A stretch of 64,000 bases of DNA from Batkoa obscura. Taxonomy: Eukaryota; Entomophthoromycota; Entomophthoromycetes; Entomophthorales; Batkoaceae. Where the stretch lies: assembly GCA_030770535.1 (NCBI GenBank), contig JASVEC010000008.1, forward strand, positions 372,001 through 436,000, read 5' to 3'. The notes under the pieces were generated by a model. That model was not told the origin of the DNA, searched no databases, and saw only the letters and a program-made list of their open reading frames with translations. Shown one piece after another: positions 1-11,480 of the stretch (position 1 is the first letter of the stretch; every line of letters starts with the position of its first letter). The position numbers and the translations under genes are program-made.

Positions 1-1132
1 GAGTGAAATTTGATAGCTTGGTGTGGGAGTAGAAGTTGGAGGTGGAGGTGGAGGTGGAGTAGTTGGTTCTGGAGTTGGTTCTGAAGTTGGTTCTGAAGTT
101 TGAGAGCTTTCAGTCGATTCTGTACTTGATGTAAAGGTTGATGTAGATAATGAGGCATTTGTTGATCTAGTATTGCTAGTAGATGAGCCATTGCTTGTCT
201 TAGTTGAGTTGGAGCTTGGTCTACTAAGTGAGCTAACTACAGTCTTAGATGATACTATGCTCGTTTTACTAGATGAGCTTGTACTAGTGGACTCGGCTTT
301 GGAATTTGAAATAGATGTTTTGATAGAAGATAAAGTAGTTTTTTCACTGGAAGATGAAATAATACCTGTTGATACAAAGGTGGTGTTTGATGTAGTTTGT
401 GTAGGTAAAAGTGTTTGTGTTGTTGATGAAAGAGTTGGAGAGAATTTAGTAGTAATTGGGTTAGATGAACTAGGCATAGTCAAAGTAGAGCTATAATCAG
501 TATCAGTAGATGGACTTGTGGGTCCAGATGTTCTGGTACTTGTAACTACGTCGGCTTGAGTATTTGAAGTGGGCCTTTGAGTAGAAATGTTGGTTGGGGG
601 AAGAGAAGAATCGATAGGTGAGGACACAGTTGGCGATGAATAACTTGATTCTGTATCTTGAGTTGTTTTAGTAGGAAGCTCTGACAGAGTATAAGTTGCA
701 GAAGCACTAGTATTAGTTTTAGCTGGTGCTTGGCTTTGAGTTTCTGTAAGGGTACCAATGGGTATGTCTCGTGACGAGGTAACTGAAGGTGAAAAGAAGG
801 TAGAGGAAACAATGGAGCTACCAGCAGTCTCATTAGCTTCACTTGAACTAAATGAATTAGTACTGGATGATCTGTTTAGAGTTTGAGTGAAATTTGGGGT
901 GGTAAAAGCACTTTCAGCTTTGCTTGAGCTAAAGGAAGTGGTACTGGAAGGTTTACTTAAAGTTGGAGTACTAACAGTACTTACAATATCACTTGACTCA
1001 GGAATATTGGTTTCAAATGATCTACTTAAAGTTGGAATAGTAAAAGTACTCTCAGCCTCACTAGACTTAGAAATACTAGTCTCGGAGGATCTAGTAAAAG
1101 TTGGAACGAAAGTTGAGGTGTCAATAGGTCTT

Positions 1133-1163
<31 letters not shown>

Positions 1164-1387
1164 CACTTGAGCTAAGGAAAGTGGTACTGGAAGGCCTGCT
1201 AAAAGTTTGAGTAAAGGTTGGGCTAGTAAAAGTGCTTTCAATATCGCTTGACTCAGGAATATTGGTTTCAAATGATCTACTTAAAGTTGGAATAGTAAAA
1301 GTACTCTCAGCCTCACTAGACTTAGAAATACTAGTCTCGGAGGATCTAGTAAAAGTTGGAACGAAAGTTGAGGTGTCAATAGGTCTT

Positions 1388-1418
<31 letters not shown>

Positions 1419-1642
1419 CACTTGAGCTAAGGAAAGTGGTACTGGAAGGCCTGCTAAAAGTTTGAGTAAAGGTTGGGCTAGTAAAAGTGCTTTCAATATC
1501 GCTTGACTCAGGAATATTGGTTTCAAATGATCTACTTAAAGTTGGAATAGTAAAAGTACTCTCAGCCTCACTAGACTTAGAAATACTAGTCTCGGAGGAT
1601 CTAGTAAAAGTTGGAACGAAAGTTGAGGTGTCAATAGGTCTT

Positions 1643-1679
<37 letters not shown>

Positions 1680-4600
1680 CACTTGAGCTAAGGAAAGTGG
1701 TACTGGAAGGCCTGCTAAAAGTTTGAGTAAAGGTTGGGCTAGTAAAAGTGCTTTCAATATCACTAGACTTAGATATACTAATCTCAGAGGATCTAGTGAA
1801 AGTTGGGGTGGTAAAAGTACTTTCAACTTCGCTTGAACTAAAGGAAGTGGTACCAAAAGATCTGCTTAAAGTTGAAGTTGAAGTAGTATCAATACTTTCT
1901 CTTTGACTAGAGGTGGTAAAAGTAGTTTCGAATGAAAGATCAGTTTTTGGAATAATGACATTACTTTCAACTTTACTTGAGCTAGAGAATGTAGTTTCCA
2001 AAGATCCACTTAAAGTTTGGGTAGAAGTTGGAATGGTAAAAGTACTTTCAATTTCAATTGATTTAGAAATGCTAGTTTCGGAGGATCTACTGAAAGTTGG
2101 AGTAGTAACGATACTCTCATTCTCACTTTCACTAGGGAGGGTAGTCTCAAAAGATTTACTGAAAGTCTGGGTAAAAGTTGGAGTAGTAAAAGTACTTTCG
2201 CTTGAGGTAAAGACATTAGTTTCAGAAGATCTATTTAAAGTTGAGGTGGTAAACATACTTTCAATTTCGCTTGAGCTAAAAGAGACAGGTTCAGAAGATC
2301 TGCTCCTAGTTTGGGTGAAAATCGAAGTGGTAAAAGGATTTTCGATTTCAATAGAGGTAGAGAAAGTAGTTTCAAATCCACTTGAGTTAGATAAATCAGT
2401 TTCAGAAGGTCTGCTTAAAGGTTGAGTGAAAGTTGGAGTAGTAAAGCTGCTCTCATCTTCACTGAAAGTAAGGGATATATTTTCGAGAGACCTGCTTAAA
2501 GTTGGAGTGGTAATAGTACTTTCGCTTGAAGTTAAAGTGTTAATTTCAGACAATGTACTTAAATCTGGGGTGGTAAAAGTGCTTTGAATTTCGCTTGAAC
2601 TAAAGGAAGCAATTTCTGATGATGTACTTACTGTCGGAGTGAAAGTTGGAATGACAAAAGTACTATCAATTTCACTTGAGCTAGAGAAAGTTGGAGTTGC
2701 AAAAGTGTTCTTGATTTGATTTGAAGTAGAGGTAGTCTCTTCAAACAATTCACTTGAAGTTTGAGTGATAAAAGCACTTTCGATCTTACTTGATTTAGAA
2801 ACACTAGTCTCGGATGAAGAACTTGCTGTTGGAGTTGTAATAGAAGCAGTAAAAGTACTTTCAACTTCGCTTGATTCAAGGAAAGGAGGTTCCGACGAAG
2901 CGGTTGACGAAATAGTGATGACTGAGGTATCTACACTTTGGTTGGATTCTTCTGTTTCAGTTATGATGCTGAATGTAGTTTGAGTTGGGTTTGATGAAAG
3001 CAAACTAGATGATTCACTTGGTTGAGCAATTTCTTCAGTTTCACTTGATGTAAAAAATGAAGTTTGAGATGAGTTTGGGGTTGGGGTTGGACTAAAGCTT
3101 GATGCTGATTCAACTTCACTAGTTACTTTATCTTCGCTTGGAGCAGCTGAAGAAGTTTGAATTTCAGAAGAAACAGTGTTGGAAGCAGTGGTCCCAAAAT
3201 GCTCTTCAAAATTACTAGAAATAAAGGATGAACTGGAAAATGAAGTGAATGGTGATCCAAATGTTGTTGATGGAGTAGGTGTTTCAATCTCTTCATCAAA
3301 TGATTCTGTTTCACTTTGAGTTGGTATAAATACTTGACTAGAACTAGTAAAAGTCTCTACTAGTGATGTCTCAGTTGGAGTAAAAATACTACTTTGAGCA
3401 CTTTTTTCGATTTCAGAACTTGAAGTTGGTACGATAGGCGTTTCAAATGTAGTGTCAACAGTCTCTTTTTCGCTTTCTGTGGTTGCTTCTGAACTAGCGG
3501 TTGATGAACTAGGAGGTTGTGTAAAGATTGGTGTTGATAGGGTAGTTACGCTTGTTTCACTAGAAATCACAGTTGATGTTGTAACAGATTCACTCAAAGA
3601 AATTATTGGTTCAGTAGATATGCCTGACTGAGTACTTTGGTTAGTTTCTAAGCTACTTGAACTAATTATTGAACTTGAAGTTGTAGCAGGTGTTGGGACA
3701 GAACTAATCGTTGTTTCGGTTGTAATAACTTCACTTTCGATCTTACTAGTTGTAGAAGTACTTGAGATGAAATTTGAACTTTCTGCAATTGGGATAGAAA
3801 TAGATGATTGAGTTGATTCAGTTGTAGATTCAGTAGTAATTTTAGATGAGGTTGATGACGAAGCTGGTAATTCTGAAGTTGAAGTTACTGAAGTCACTAC
3901 ACTTGGACTAAAACTACTTTCGCTTGTTGGTACTTGAGAAGTTGAAGTTTCTGACTCTTCTGTTGTAGTCGTGGTATGGCTTTCAGCTGATTCAGAGTTT
4001 GCCGATACTGATGAAAATGTCTCTGATGAGGTAGTGGTTAAACTTATAGCTGAACTTGTTGAGGTATTTACAATTACTGGGGCACTAGATGGTTCGCTTG
4101 TACTGGTTAAAACGTTTGTATCAGATGAAGTTATTGGTTGCTCTGTAGTTGAAGTTACAACAGGAGTTGTAATTGGATTTTGTTCATGCTGTATTTCTGA
4201 TTCAAGCTTGGTTGTTGTGCTCGTACTTGTTACTTCACTATGATCTGTGTAAGTACTTGTTGGCGAAACTGTAGTTTCTGTAGTTTCTGTAGTTTCTGTA
4301 GTTGTCGAACTTTGAGTTTCTAAAGTAGGGGATGAAATTGTCGAAGTTTCACTTGAACTTGATCCTAAACTTGAAGCTAAAATTGAACTTTTTGTTGAAA
4401 TAGTTTGCTCACTACTAGTCTGAACCTCAGGTGATGTTACTAAAGTAGTAGGTTCGATGCTTTGAGTTGATATACTTGTCACAGCAGTTTGTGTTGACAT
4501 ACTTGTTTCTACGCTTGATGGCTGGCTTACAGAAGAGGGTGAATTTATTACACTTGAACTTGCTGATTGTGTAAGTGTCTCAGTTTCTAAAGTTGGTGTA

Positions 4601-4929
4601 CTGAGACTACTTTCAGAAACAGCTGGAGTTGACATTGAAGCCGAACTAATAACATTATCTACAGATGGAATTGTGGGTAATGTTGGAATTTGTTGGTTCA
4701 GATGATCATGAGATAAAGTTCGAAGTTGTAAACCAGGCTCAGATGATTGTGCTAAACTGTTAATTATACTTTCGTTTTGAACAGCGCCTAATCCTTGAGG
4801 TGAGTTTAATTGCGGAGCAACATCATTTTCTACATCATCAAAAGGTAGTGATTCTTGTTGTAATGTAGATGAAATAAGGATTGCTATGCATATATATTGT
4901 ACAATTTTATGAGAGCTAAATTTATTCAT
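1..4929 (-). CDS. Secreted Ser/Thr-rich mucin-like cell-wall protein, 3' end beyond the window
   Basis: An open frame of 1643 codons runs from an ATG at 4929 to the left edge without a stop. The N-terminus (MNKFSSHKIVQYICIAILIS...) is a signal peptide with a hydrophobic core at about residues 9-21. Almost everything after residue 75 is Ser/Thr with Glu, Pro and Val, as in heavily O-glycosylated fungal wall proteins or adhesins. Residues encoded by about 993-1760 form three near-identical 85-87 residue tandem repeats ending in a Ser-Glu dipeptide run. Looser repeats of the same flavour extend from about 880 to 2880. At the left edge the frame enters a Pro run, suggesting a linker to a C-terminal domain outside the window. 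Open frames on the other strand and in other frames here are by-products of the repeats. The function beyond surface or wall location is inferred; no catalytic domain is visible. Confidence 0.8.
993..1763 (-). repeat. Tandem 255-bp coding repeats with a Ser-Glu dipeptide tract
   Basis: Three copies start at about 993, 1248 and 1503. The period is 255 bp for the first two copies; the third is 6 bp longer through one extra Ser-Glu dipeptide unit (CTTTCA hexamer on the plus strand). The copies look almost identical at the DNA level, so the expansion is recent. All length changes keep the reading frame. Confidence 0.92.
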
Positions 4930-6574
4930 ATCCTAAAGGTTGTATGTGATATCCCAGTATCAAATATTAATTATAGGAAGCTGAATATTAGGGTGAATAA
5001 AATAAAATAAAATTAAGGAGATAATAGTATTTAATTAATGAAATAAGAAGGACTAATTATAGAATAAACTAATGTCCTATAACATTAACAAATAGTTGAG
5101 TATAGTGAAATTTTAATTAAGCACGGCTATAATAAAAGTAATAAAATTTGGTTTATTCTCTAGTAATTATCATTTATTTTAAAAATTAATATTAAGTTAC
5201 CCAGTTCCTATTTCCACTTGATATCGACTTATTTTTAACTCCAAATTTGCATAACTATTTCTAAATTTAGAGCCAAGCTTAAAAACTGACTTTGATTGGC
5301 TGATAAAATTAATCAATTTGCTAAATTATTAGCACTTTAATTGCCTTGATTCTAATTGGTTTCAAACTTAGAAAATTGCCAATGTCATTAACATATTGAA
5401 ATCCAAATAATTAATTGATAAATCTATAGATAGACTCAAATTTTATAAAACAAGATCATACATTCTATAATCTTTAACCTTCAAAAAAGATATATTAATA
5501 TATAAGATTTTTGTTATTTTTTCACAAAATTTTAACAAAATGTTAGATAATAAGTTAATGTTTTAAGGAGGGGTTCAGAATTAAAAGCGGATTTTAATCA
5601 ATTTTTAATTTTACATCAAAAATTAGGATAGTAAATATTGTGATGACTATAAAAAGAAATGTGATAAAATTGTGCGTTATTTGGGTAATTGAAATTGGAG
5701 TAGTGTTCATTGCTTATGCAGCTAAGTGGCTTATTAAATATATTGATCTTAGATTCAAGGAAAATAAGCATTTCTGATTTCAAATTGAATATACTAATGT
5801 TTTAATATTGTCTTATCTCTAGTTTTTTGTTATATTATTGTGATTTTATATCATCCCCTGAAACGTTTATAATCACTGAAAGTTTTTCCTATTTTTGAAA
5901 ATGGTTTAATTATTTAAGAGTAATTTTACTCAGCGTTTTGGTTAAGGTTCAAAAAATGATGAATTTTAAATTTACTTGGAACTTATAATCCTTATAGAAA
6001 TTTAATAGAAATTTATATTCAACAATTCTTATTATTAATTACTAACAAATTTAATAGTAGATTCTTTTTCTCATAGCAATTGTAAGTATAAAACAATATC
6101 CTAGATTAAGATCCACTTCTATGATTTTGAGAAAATTATTGAATTAAATCAATGAAGAATTTTACCTTTTTGATGGTGCAAAAAAGTCATTCAAAAATAT
6201 TTTGAAAATTTATTTTTTAATTTCTAATTGGAATAAATGATAGTACTTCGCATTTATTCTATCATTTTACGCCTTAGATTGCCTTCATAGTCGCTTGTGT
6301 CTAAAGTAGACCCTATAAGCCTAGCCCTTTGTTTATTATGTGCCATCAGAGGGAAAATAAAGATTCCTTTTTATTATACTATTAAATTATAAGAATCACC
6401 ATTTCATCCTCTTTCTTGAAATAAAAATTGAGTTAAAATTAAAAACCTTAAAATTATAAGCATTTACAGAATAAGTGATGACAATAACATTTAAAAGAAA
6501 TTTTATTTTTATATAAGTAGCAAAGAATAAACTAACTCAAAAATTGTAACAAAACAAACTCATTGTTTCGAAAA
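4930..6574. other. AT-rich intergenic region, no gene seen
   Basis: This stretch holds the upstream region of the mucin-like gene and the downstream region of the nucleoporin. I see no substantial open frame, tRNA or MITE copy. Only small AT-rich palindromes are visible. Confidence 0.6.
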
Positions 6575-9500
6575 TCATACCTTAACTGCAGTAGTTTCAA
6601 GGTCATTAAATGCTACATCATAATAGTCAACATCAGAGTATAGTGCCCTGCTTAAGCTGGGTTTGGTAGGAATAACTGAACTTGCTTTTGAATTTTTGAA
6701 GAGTTCGAGCACTTCTGCAGCTGTAAAACCTAAACGTTTGAATACATTTTCTAGCTCATCTACGTGTTTAGTCATCGCTAACTTATCATCATAAATTTCA
6801 CGCACCTTATCGTGGACATACAAAAAGGTTGCATCATATGGCTTAACCTCATCAAGTCTAGCTAGCGCTTTTGAAGTACATGAGAGATCAGTAAAAGTAT
6901 CAACTAAGCGCCCACCATTATCCTCAACTATGCGACGTAGCCTTGAAGTAATCCTACGCTTTAATTTATCTATACTAGCTTTACCATCTCTTTCCTTTTC
7001 ATAAGATTTACGATGTTCTGCGGACCATCTACCATAATACATGTGGAAAGTCATTGCAGAATAACGAAGATCAATGGCATTTTGTTTGTTAACATCCTCG
7101 CCTGTAATGTTATGAAGACTATTAATTGAACTAGATATCATAAGATCAATATCTCCTGCCTTTTCAAGTACTTTCTCAACTCCATAGTCAGACAAAGTAT
7201 ATTCGCGATCATTTGCTTCAATTTGAGCTTCAAATTTCTGACTTGCTTTAGCCAGCTCATCCATCTTCTTTTGTATTTCTCCAAAATATTTTAACACCTC
7301 CTTTGGCAAAGTTCCAAAGGTGGCAGTTTTACTGATAGAAGAAATATCATTTAAAGCTTGGCTATTTAAAAAGCTGCTTTGGTTTTGAGTCAAGCTTGAA
7401 CCAAATCCAGAAGTAAAATTATTTGATGTGTTACCACTTTGTCCAAAAGCATTTGATGATTGACCTAAGCCAAGGGTTGAAGTTCCTGTGTTGTTACCAA
7501 ATTGGAAGCCACTACCGGTTTGTCCAAAATTAGAGGCTCCAAGTGCAGACCCTGTATTAGCGCCTAAGCTGGAGCCTAATCCTGTAAGACTAGTGTTTCC
7601 AAACATACTTGAAGTATTGGTATTTCCAAAACCAGTATTTCCTAGAGTGGAGGAACCAAGTGCATTGCTGCTGTTCCCTAAAGTTGATGAACCAAAGCCT
7701 CCAGTGGCATTAGAAAATGCAGTGCTGGTGCTTCCAAATCCAGTGTTTTGCTGTTGCCCCAAACCAGTATTAGTTCCAAAGCCAGAACTTTGAGTTTGGC
7801 CAAAACCTGTACTTGTTTTATTACCAAAGCCAGAAGATTGACCAAACCCAGAACCTTGTTGTTGGCCAAAGCCAGAAGATTGACCGAATCCAGCATTTTG
7901 TTGTCCAAGTGCAGCACTTTGCTGTTGTCCGAAACCAGTATTAGTTCCAAAGCCAGAACTTTGAGTTTGGCCAAAACCTGTACTTGTTTTATTACCAAAG
8001 CCAGAAGATTGACCAAACCCAGAACCTTGTTGTTGGCCGAAACCTGAGGATTGTCCAAACCCAGTATTTTGTTGTCCGAGTGCGGTACTTTGTTGTCCAA
8101 ATCCGGATGATTGTCCAAATCCACTACTTGTATTACTTCCAAATCCAGATGTCTGTCCTAATCCAGTGCCTTGTTGCCCAAAACCTGTGCTTGTATTATT
8201 ACCAAAGCCAGTACTACTTTGTTGCCCGAAACCACTACTTTGCTGTTGACCAAAGCCAGTATTTTGTTGACCAAAGCCAGATGATTGTCCGAATCCACCA
8301 GTATTACTTGTTCCAAAACCTGAAGTTTGATTGGCTGCTTGACCAAATCCACTAGTATTACTTGTTCCAAGGCCTGAAGTTTGATTAGCTGCTTGACCAA
8401 ATCCACTTGTATTATTTCCGAATCCACTTGTGCTTGCATTATTGCCAAAACTAGTACCTTGTTGTTGGCCAAAGCCAGTATTTTGCTGTTGACCAAAACC
8501 AGAAGCATTACTTCCGAATCCATTTGTGTTTGTATTATTTCCAAAACCAGTGCTTTGTTGTCCAAACCCTGATGATTGTCCAAACCCTGTATTTTGCTGA
8601 CCAAATCCAGATGATTGATTAAGTCTAGTACCTTGTTGTTGGCCAAATCCACTATTTTGTTGTTGACCGAACCCTGTATTTTGCTGTCCTAACCCTGTAT
8701 TTTGTTGACCAAAGCCAGATGATTGTCCGAATCCACCAGTATTACTTGTTCCAAAACCTGAAGTTTGATTGGCTGCTTGACCAAATCCACTAGTATTACT
8801 TGTTCCAAAGCCCGAAGTTTGACCAAAACCGGAAGATTGCTGAAGACCAAAACCTGAAGGTTGGCTAGTTGCCTGGCCAAATCCAGATGGCTGTTGAAGA
8901 CCAAAACCTGAGGGTTGACTGGTTGCTTGACCAAAACCGGAAGGCTGTTGAAGACCAAAGCCTGAGGGTTGACTGGTTGCTTGACCAAAGCCTGAAGTTT
9001 GATTACTCGTTTGGCCAAAGCCTGAAGATTGCTGAAGTCCAAAGCCCGAGGGTTGACTGGTTGCTTGGCCAAAACCGGAAGACTGCTGAAGGCCAAAACC
9101 AGAAGGCTGACTACTTGATATACCAAAACCAGAAGATTGTGCATTGAAAGCTGAAAGTTGATCAAGAGACATTGGCTTATTTATAGTTAGCTGTTGTTGC
9201 CCAAATCCTGAAGGTTGGCTACTTGATAAACCAAATCCTGAAGATTGCTGTAAACCAAATCCTGAAGGTTGACTAGATGGTTGGCTGAAACCAGAAGTTG
9301 GTTTATAAAAACCAGCGACTTGATCTGGCGTTATACCAAAACCAGAGGGCCCCTTTACTTCTGGTATGCTATTAAATCCACTAGCTTGTTGGCCAAAGCC
9401 GGTACTTTGTTGTTGATTATTCATGCCAGCAAGCTGTGAAAGGGATATGGTTGGCTTTACTGGTATTCCAAAACCTGAAGTTTGAGTTGATGGTTGACCA

Positions 9501-9586
9501 AAACCAGATGTTTGTTGAAGGCCAAATCCTGAATTTTGAGAATTGTTATTAAAGCCTGAGGGCGTCTGTTGATTAAACCCAGACAT
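6575..9586 (-). CDS. FG-repeat nucleoporin with C-terminal coiled-coil domain (possibly Nup62-complex type)
   Basis: This is a 1003-residue protein with an ATG at 9586. Residues 1 to about 735 are low-complexity Gln/Ser/Asn/Thr spacers with dozens of SGFGQ, TGFGQ and a few LGQ units, the FG-repeat pattern that forms the pore permeability barrier and binds transport receptors. From about residue 755 the sequence becomes charged and helical (LPKEVLKYFGEIQKKMDEL...), typical of a coiled-coil anchoring domain. The layout fits the channel nucleoporins of the Nup62 complex (Nup49/Nup58, Nup57/Nup54), but I cannot decide which member. A 57-residue FG block is nearly exactly duplicated around 7745-8090. 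The final codons before TGA read AAG-GTATGA, which resembles a 5' splice site, so a short extra exon downstream is possible. No intron is needed within the frame. Confidence 0.85.
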   Translation of the reverse strand: MSGFNQQTPSGFNNNSQNSGFGLQQTSGFGQPSTQTSGFGIPVKPTISLSQLAGMNNQQQSTGFGQQASGFNSIPEVKGPSGFGITPDQVAGFYKPTSGFSQPSSQPSGFGLQQSSGFGLSSSQPSGFGQQQLTINKPMSLDQLSAFNAQSSGFGISSSQPSGFGLQQSSGFGQATSQPSGFGLQQSSGFGQTSNQTSGFGQATSQPSGFGLQQPSGFGQATSQPSGFGLQQPSGFGQATSQPSGFGLQQSSGFGQTSGFGTSNTSGFGQAANQTSGFGTSNTGGFGQSSGFGQQNTGLGQQNTGFGQQQNSGFGQQQGTRLNQSSGFGQQNTGFGQSSGFGQQSTGFGNNTNTNGFGSNASGFGQQQNTGFGQQQGTSFGNNASTSGFGNNTSGFGQAANQTSGLGTSNTSGFGQAANQTSGFGTSNTGGFGQSSGFGQQNTGFGQQQSSGFGQQSSTGFGNNTSTGFGQQGTGLGQTSGFGSNTSSGFGQSSGFGQQSTALGQQNTGFGQSSGFGQQQGSGFGQSSGFGNKTSTGFGQTQSSGFGTNTGFGQQQSAALGQQNAGFGQSSGFGQQQGSGFGQSSGFGNKTSTGFGQTQSSGFGTNTGLGQQQNTGFGSTSTAFSNATGGFGSSTLGNSSNALGSSTLGNTGFGNTNTSSMFGNTSLTGLGSSLGANTGSALGASNFGQTGSGFQFGNNTGTSTLGLGQSSNAFGQSGNTSNNFTSGFGSSLTQNQSSFLNSQALNDISSISKTATFGTLPKEVLKYFGEIQKKMDELAKASQKFEAQIEANDREYTLSDYGVEKVLEKAGDIDLMISSSINSLHNITGEDVNKQNAIDLRYSAMTFHMYYGRWSAEHRKSYEKERDGKASIDKLKRRITSRLRRIVEDNGGRLVDTFTDLSCTSKALARLDEVKPYDATFLYVHDKVREIYDDKLAMTKHVDELENVFKRLGFTAAEVLELFKNSKASSVIPTKPSLSRALYSDVDYYDVAFNDLETTAVKV

Positions 9587-9784
9587 TATTATTTAAATTG
9601 AATTACTATAAGTTAATTTTGAATTGAAATTTAGCTTACGTTGGAAAAAAGTAAAATAATAGATTGACTTGATTAGATGGCTTTTTATGGGAGCTTAAAA
9701 AATTTTCGACCAATTAAGAGACTTCTTTATATATCTCCATTGCGGATTTTGTGCGTATTATTTGCGTAGCTTGATTCAAATGCT

Positions 9785-9891
9785 AAATGGAGATGTATTT
9801 TTTTGTTTAAGAATTTTACTAACAATCTTTCCACTCAAATAGCACAGAAGATAGAAAAAGTGATGAAGCTAAAAAAACTATCACCAAATAG
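9785..9891 (+). mobile_element. 105-bp MITE family, degenerate copy
   Basis: The body (GTTTAAGAATTTTACTAAC ... AAAAAGTGATGAAG) matches the family, but the terminal CCCC tract is decayed, so this is probably an old copy. Confidence 0.75.
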
Positions 9892-10164
9892 TATTTTATT
9901 TTATTGGTTTAAAAGTAAATCGAATTTACCCCATTAGCTTAGACTCATTAACTATTTAATTAAATGGAATAACTTTTGATTAGTTTTTGTCTCCTTCTTA
10001 CAATATAACGTTGGGCTTAATGGTAAGGACAGTAAAAAGTGATGCCAACCCCTTGTTAGCGTTGTTTGATAGCTATTAAAAAGTCGTGTAAAAAGCTTTT
10101 GGCCATGGTTGAATTTTAAAATAACATTGTTATGCAAGAAAATCAATTCAAAAACGAGTAATAT

Positions 10165-10263
10165 TTAGGGGTGTTTTTTTGGTTTCATCACTTTTTCCAT
10201 CTTTTAAGCGTTATTTGAGTGGGAAAATTGTTAGCAAAACTTAAACAAAATACATCCCCATAT
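10165..10263 (-). mobile_element. 105-bp MITE family copy
   Basis: Reverse-oriented copy starting TTAGGGGTGTTTTTTTGG and ending ATACATCCCCATA. The internal sequence is slightly shortened. Confidence 0.85.
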
Positions 10264-11036
10264 AAAGCATTTAATTTCCAAAAGAATAAATCAATATAAA
10301 ATCTAACTTAAATAACAAAATAAATTTAGATTATATATTGAATATATTTAGATTATATATTGAATATATTTTATTATAAAAATACTTATTAATACTAATT
10401 AATTGTCTGTATTTAGTTTAATTATTTATATAATTAATGTTTTTTTATTACTTAAATAATATTATTAAATTTAAAACTAATATATATATAAAATAAAAAT
10501 AAATCTTTATTATAAACTATAACTGTTTTTTATAAAAACATTAAATATTCACTAAACTTACAAAAATATTAACTTATTTTTATTTATATTTTTTAAAATA
10601 TATGTTTGTATTTAAACTAATATTAAACTTTATTTAGTTTAATTTCAATAAAATAAACAATTATTAATTAACTCCAATTTATAATATTTTTTAACTTTTC
10701 TAATACAAAAAACTAAATATTTAATGTTTATTACTTTTATTAAATTTATAAATTTATAAATTTCTATTAATAATTAAGTTATTTTTTATTTAAAAAAACT
10801 ATTATTAATTTATAAATATTAAACTTATTTTAAAAGCATTAAAAGTATTAAAAGTTTTAATATAGTTTTTAGGCAATTAACTTATTATAAAAACAAGTTA
10901 CTTTAGCAATTTTATTATTATCAATTGTTAAAAGTCATAAGTATTTAATATAGTTAAAAAATAAAATAAAGTTTTAAAAAATTACAATTTTATGATTTAA
11001 AATTTAAAATATATTTATATAAAAAAATAATTAATA

Positions 11037-11142
11037 TATGAGGGTGTTCTTTTTGACTTCATTATTTTTTCCATTTTTTAAGCGCTATTTCAGCAGAAAG
11101 ATTGTTAGTAAAATTCTTAAACAAAAAAATACATGCCCATAT
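11037..11142 (-). mobile_element. 105-bp MITE family copy
   Basis: Reverse-oriented copy starting TATGAGGGTGTTC and ending ATACATGCCCATA. It directly abuts the transposon relic that follows at about 11150. Confidence 0.85.
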
Positions 11143-11149
11143 ATATAAA

Positions 11150-11480
11150 AATAATTCAATTAAAAAGCCTCGAGTTATTGCGTTGAGTAGTCTCTTTTAT
11201 ACTCCAATTGGGTGGCTATATATAAGGAACACAATAACAGCTATTCCTTATTATAGTTACCAAGTATGGACATTAAAACGTGGACAATAAGTTCTTCATG
11301 ATTAGGCAGTAGGAATTCTCACAGTAAATCTAAATAAGGAACTCTAGATTGATTATACCACATAAATCTCGGTCAAATTGAATACAAGGCTACAACTAGT
11401 TTTGTAAACGAGTTAAGTGATTATTATGTGATAATCAATTATAGAGCTGATGAAGCAATATTTCACATCCTTGTATAATA
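11150..11480 (+). mobile_element. Relic related to the upstream end of the 2.87-kb transposon
   Basis: Two blocks (about 11162-11205 and 11390-11466) match, as reverse complement, the region just upstream of the transposase start at 40440-40570, including CAACTAGTTTTGTAAAC and AGAGCTGATGAA. A middle block of about 180 bp is absent from the 2.87-kb copy but resembles 37865-37995. It is non-coding and diverged. Confidence 0.65.

Noticed and set aside
887-2880. CRISPR-like array suggested by regular repeats
   Set aside because: The repeats are protein-coding, in frame, and of 33-85 residue size in a eukaryotic gene; there are no unique spacers between identical short repeats.
173-4243. Plus-strand and out-of-frame ORFs of 60-170 residues rich in Leu/Val/Ser
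   Set aside because: They are by-products of the Ser/Thr repeat codons of the minus-strand wall protein, which alone is open over the full 4.9 kb and starts with a signal peptide.
6560-6580. Extra 3' exon for the nucleoporin after a GTATGA donor
   Set aside because: The donor-like sequence overlaps the stop codon, but I could not find a convincing acceptor and continuing frame downstream; mentioned only as a possibility.
7488-9147. Several ORFs of 60-160 residues overlapping the FG nucleoporin in other frames
   Set aside because: The FG repeats make every frame quasi-periodic. Only the 1003-residue frame has a sensible domain layout.
9952-10146. Minus-strand 64-residue ORF
   Set aside because: Short, no recognisable composition or domain, in gene-free AT-rich DNA with MITEs on both sides.
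11102-11290. Plus-strand 62-residue ORF
   Set aside because: It overlaps a MITE and a transposon relic and starts inside the MITE.
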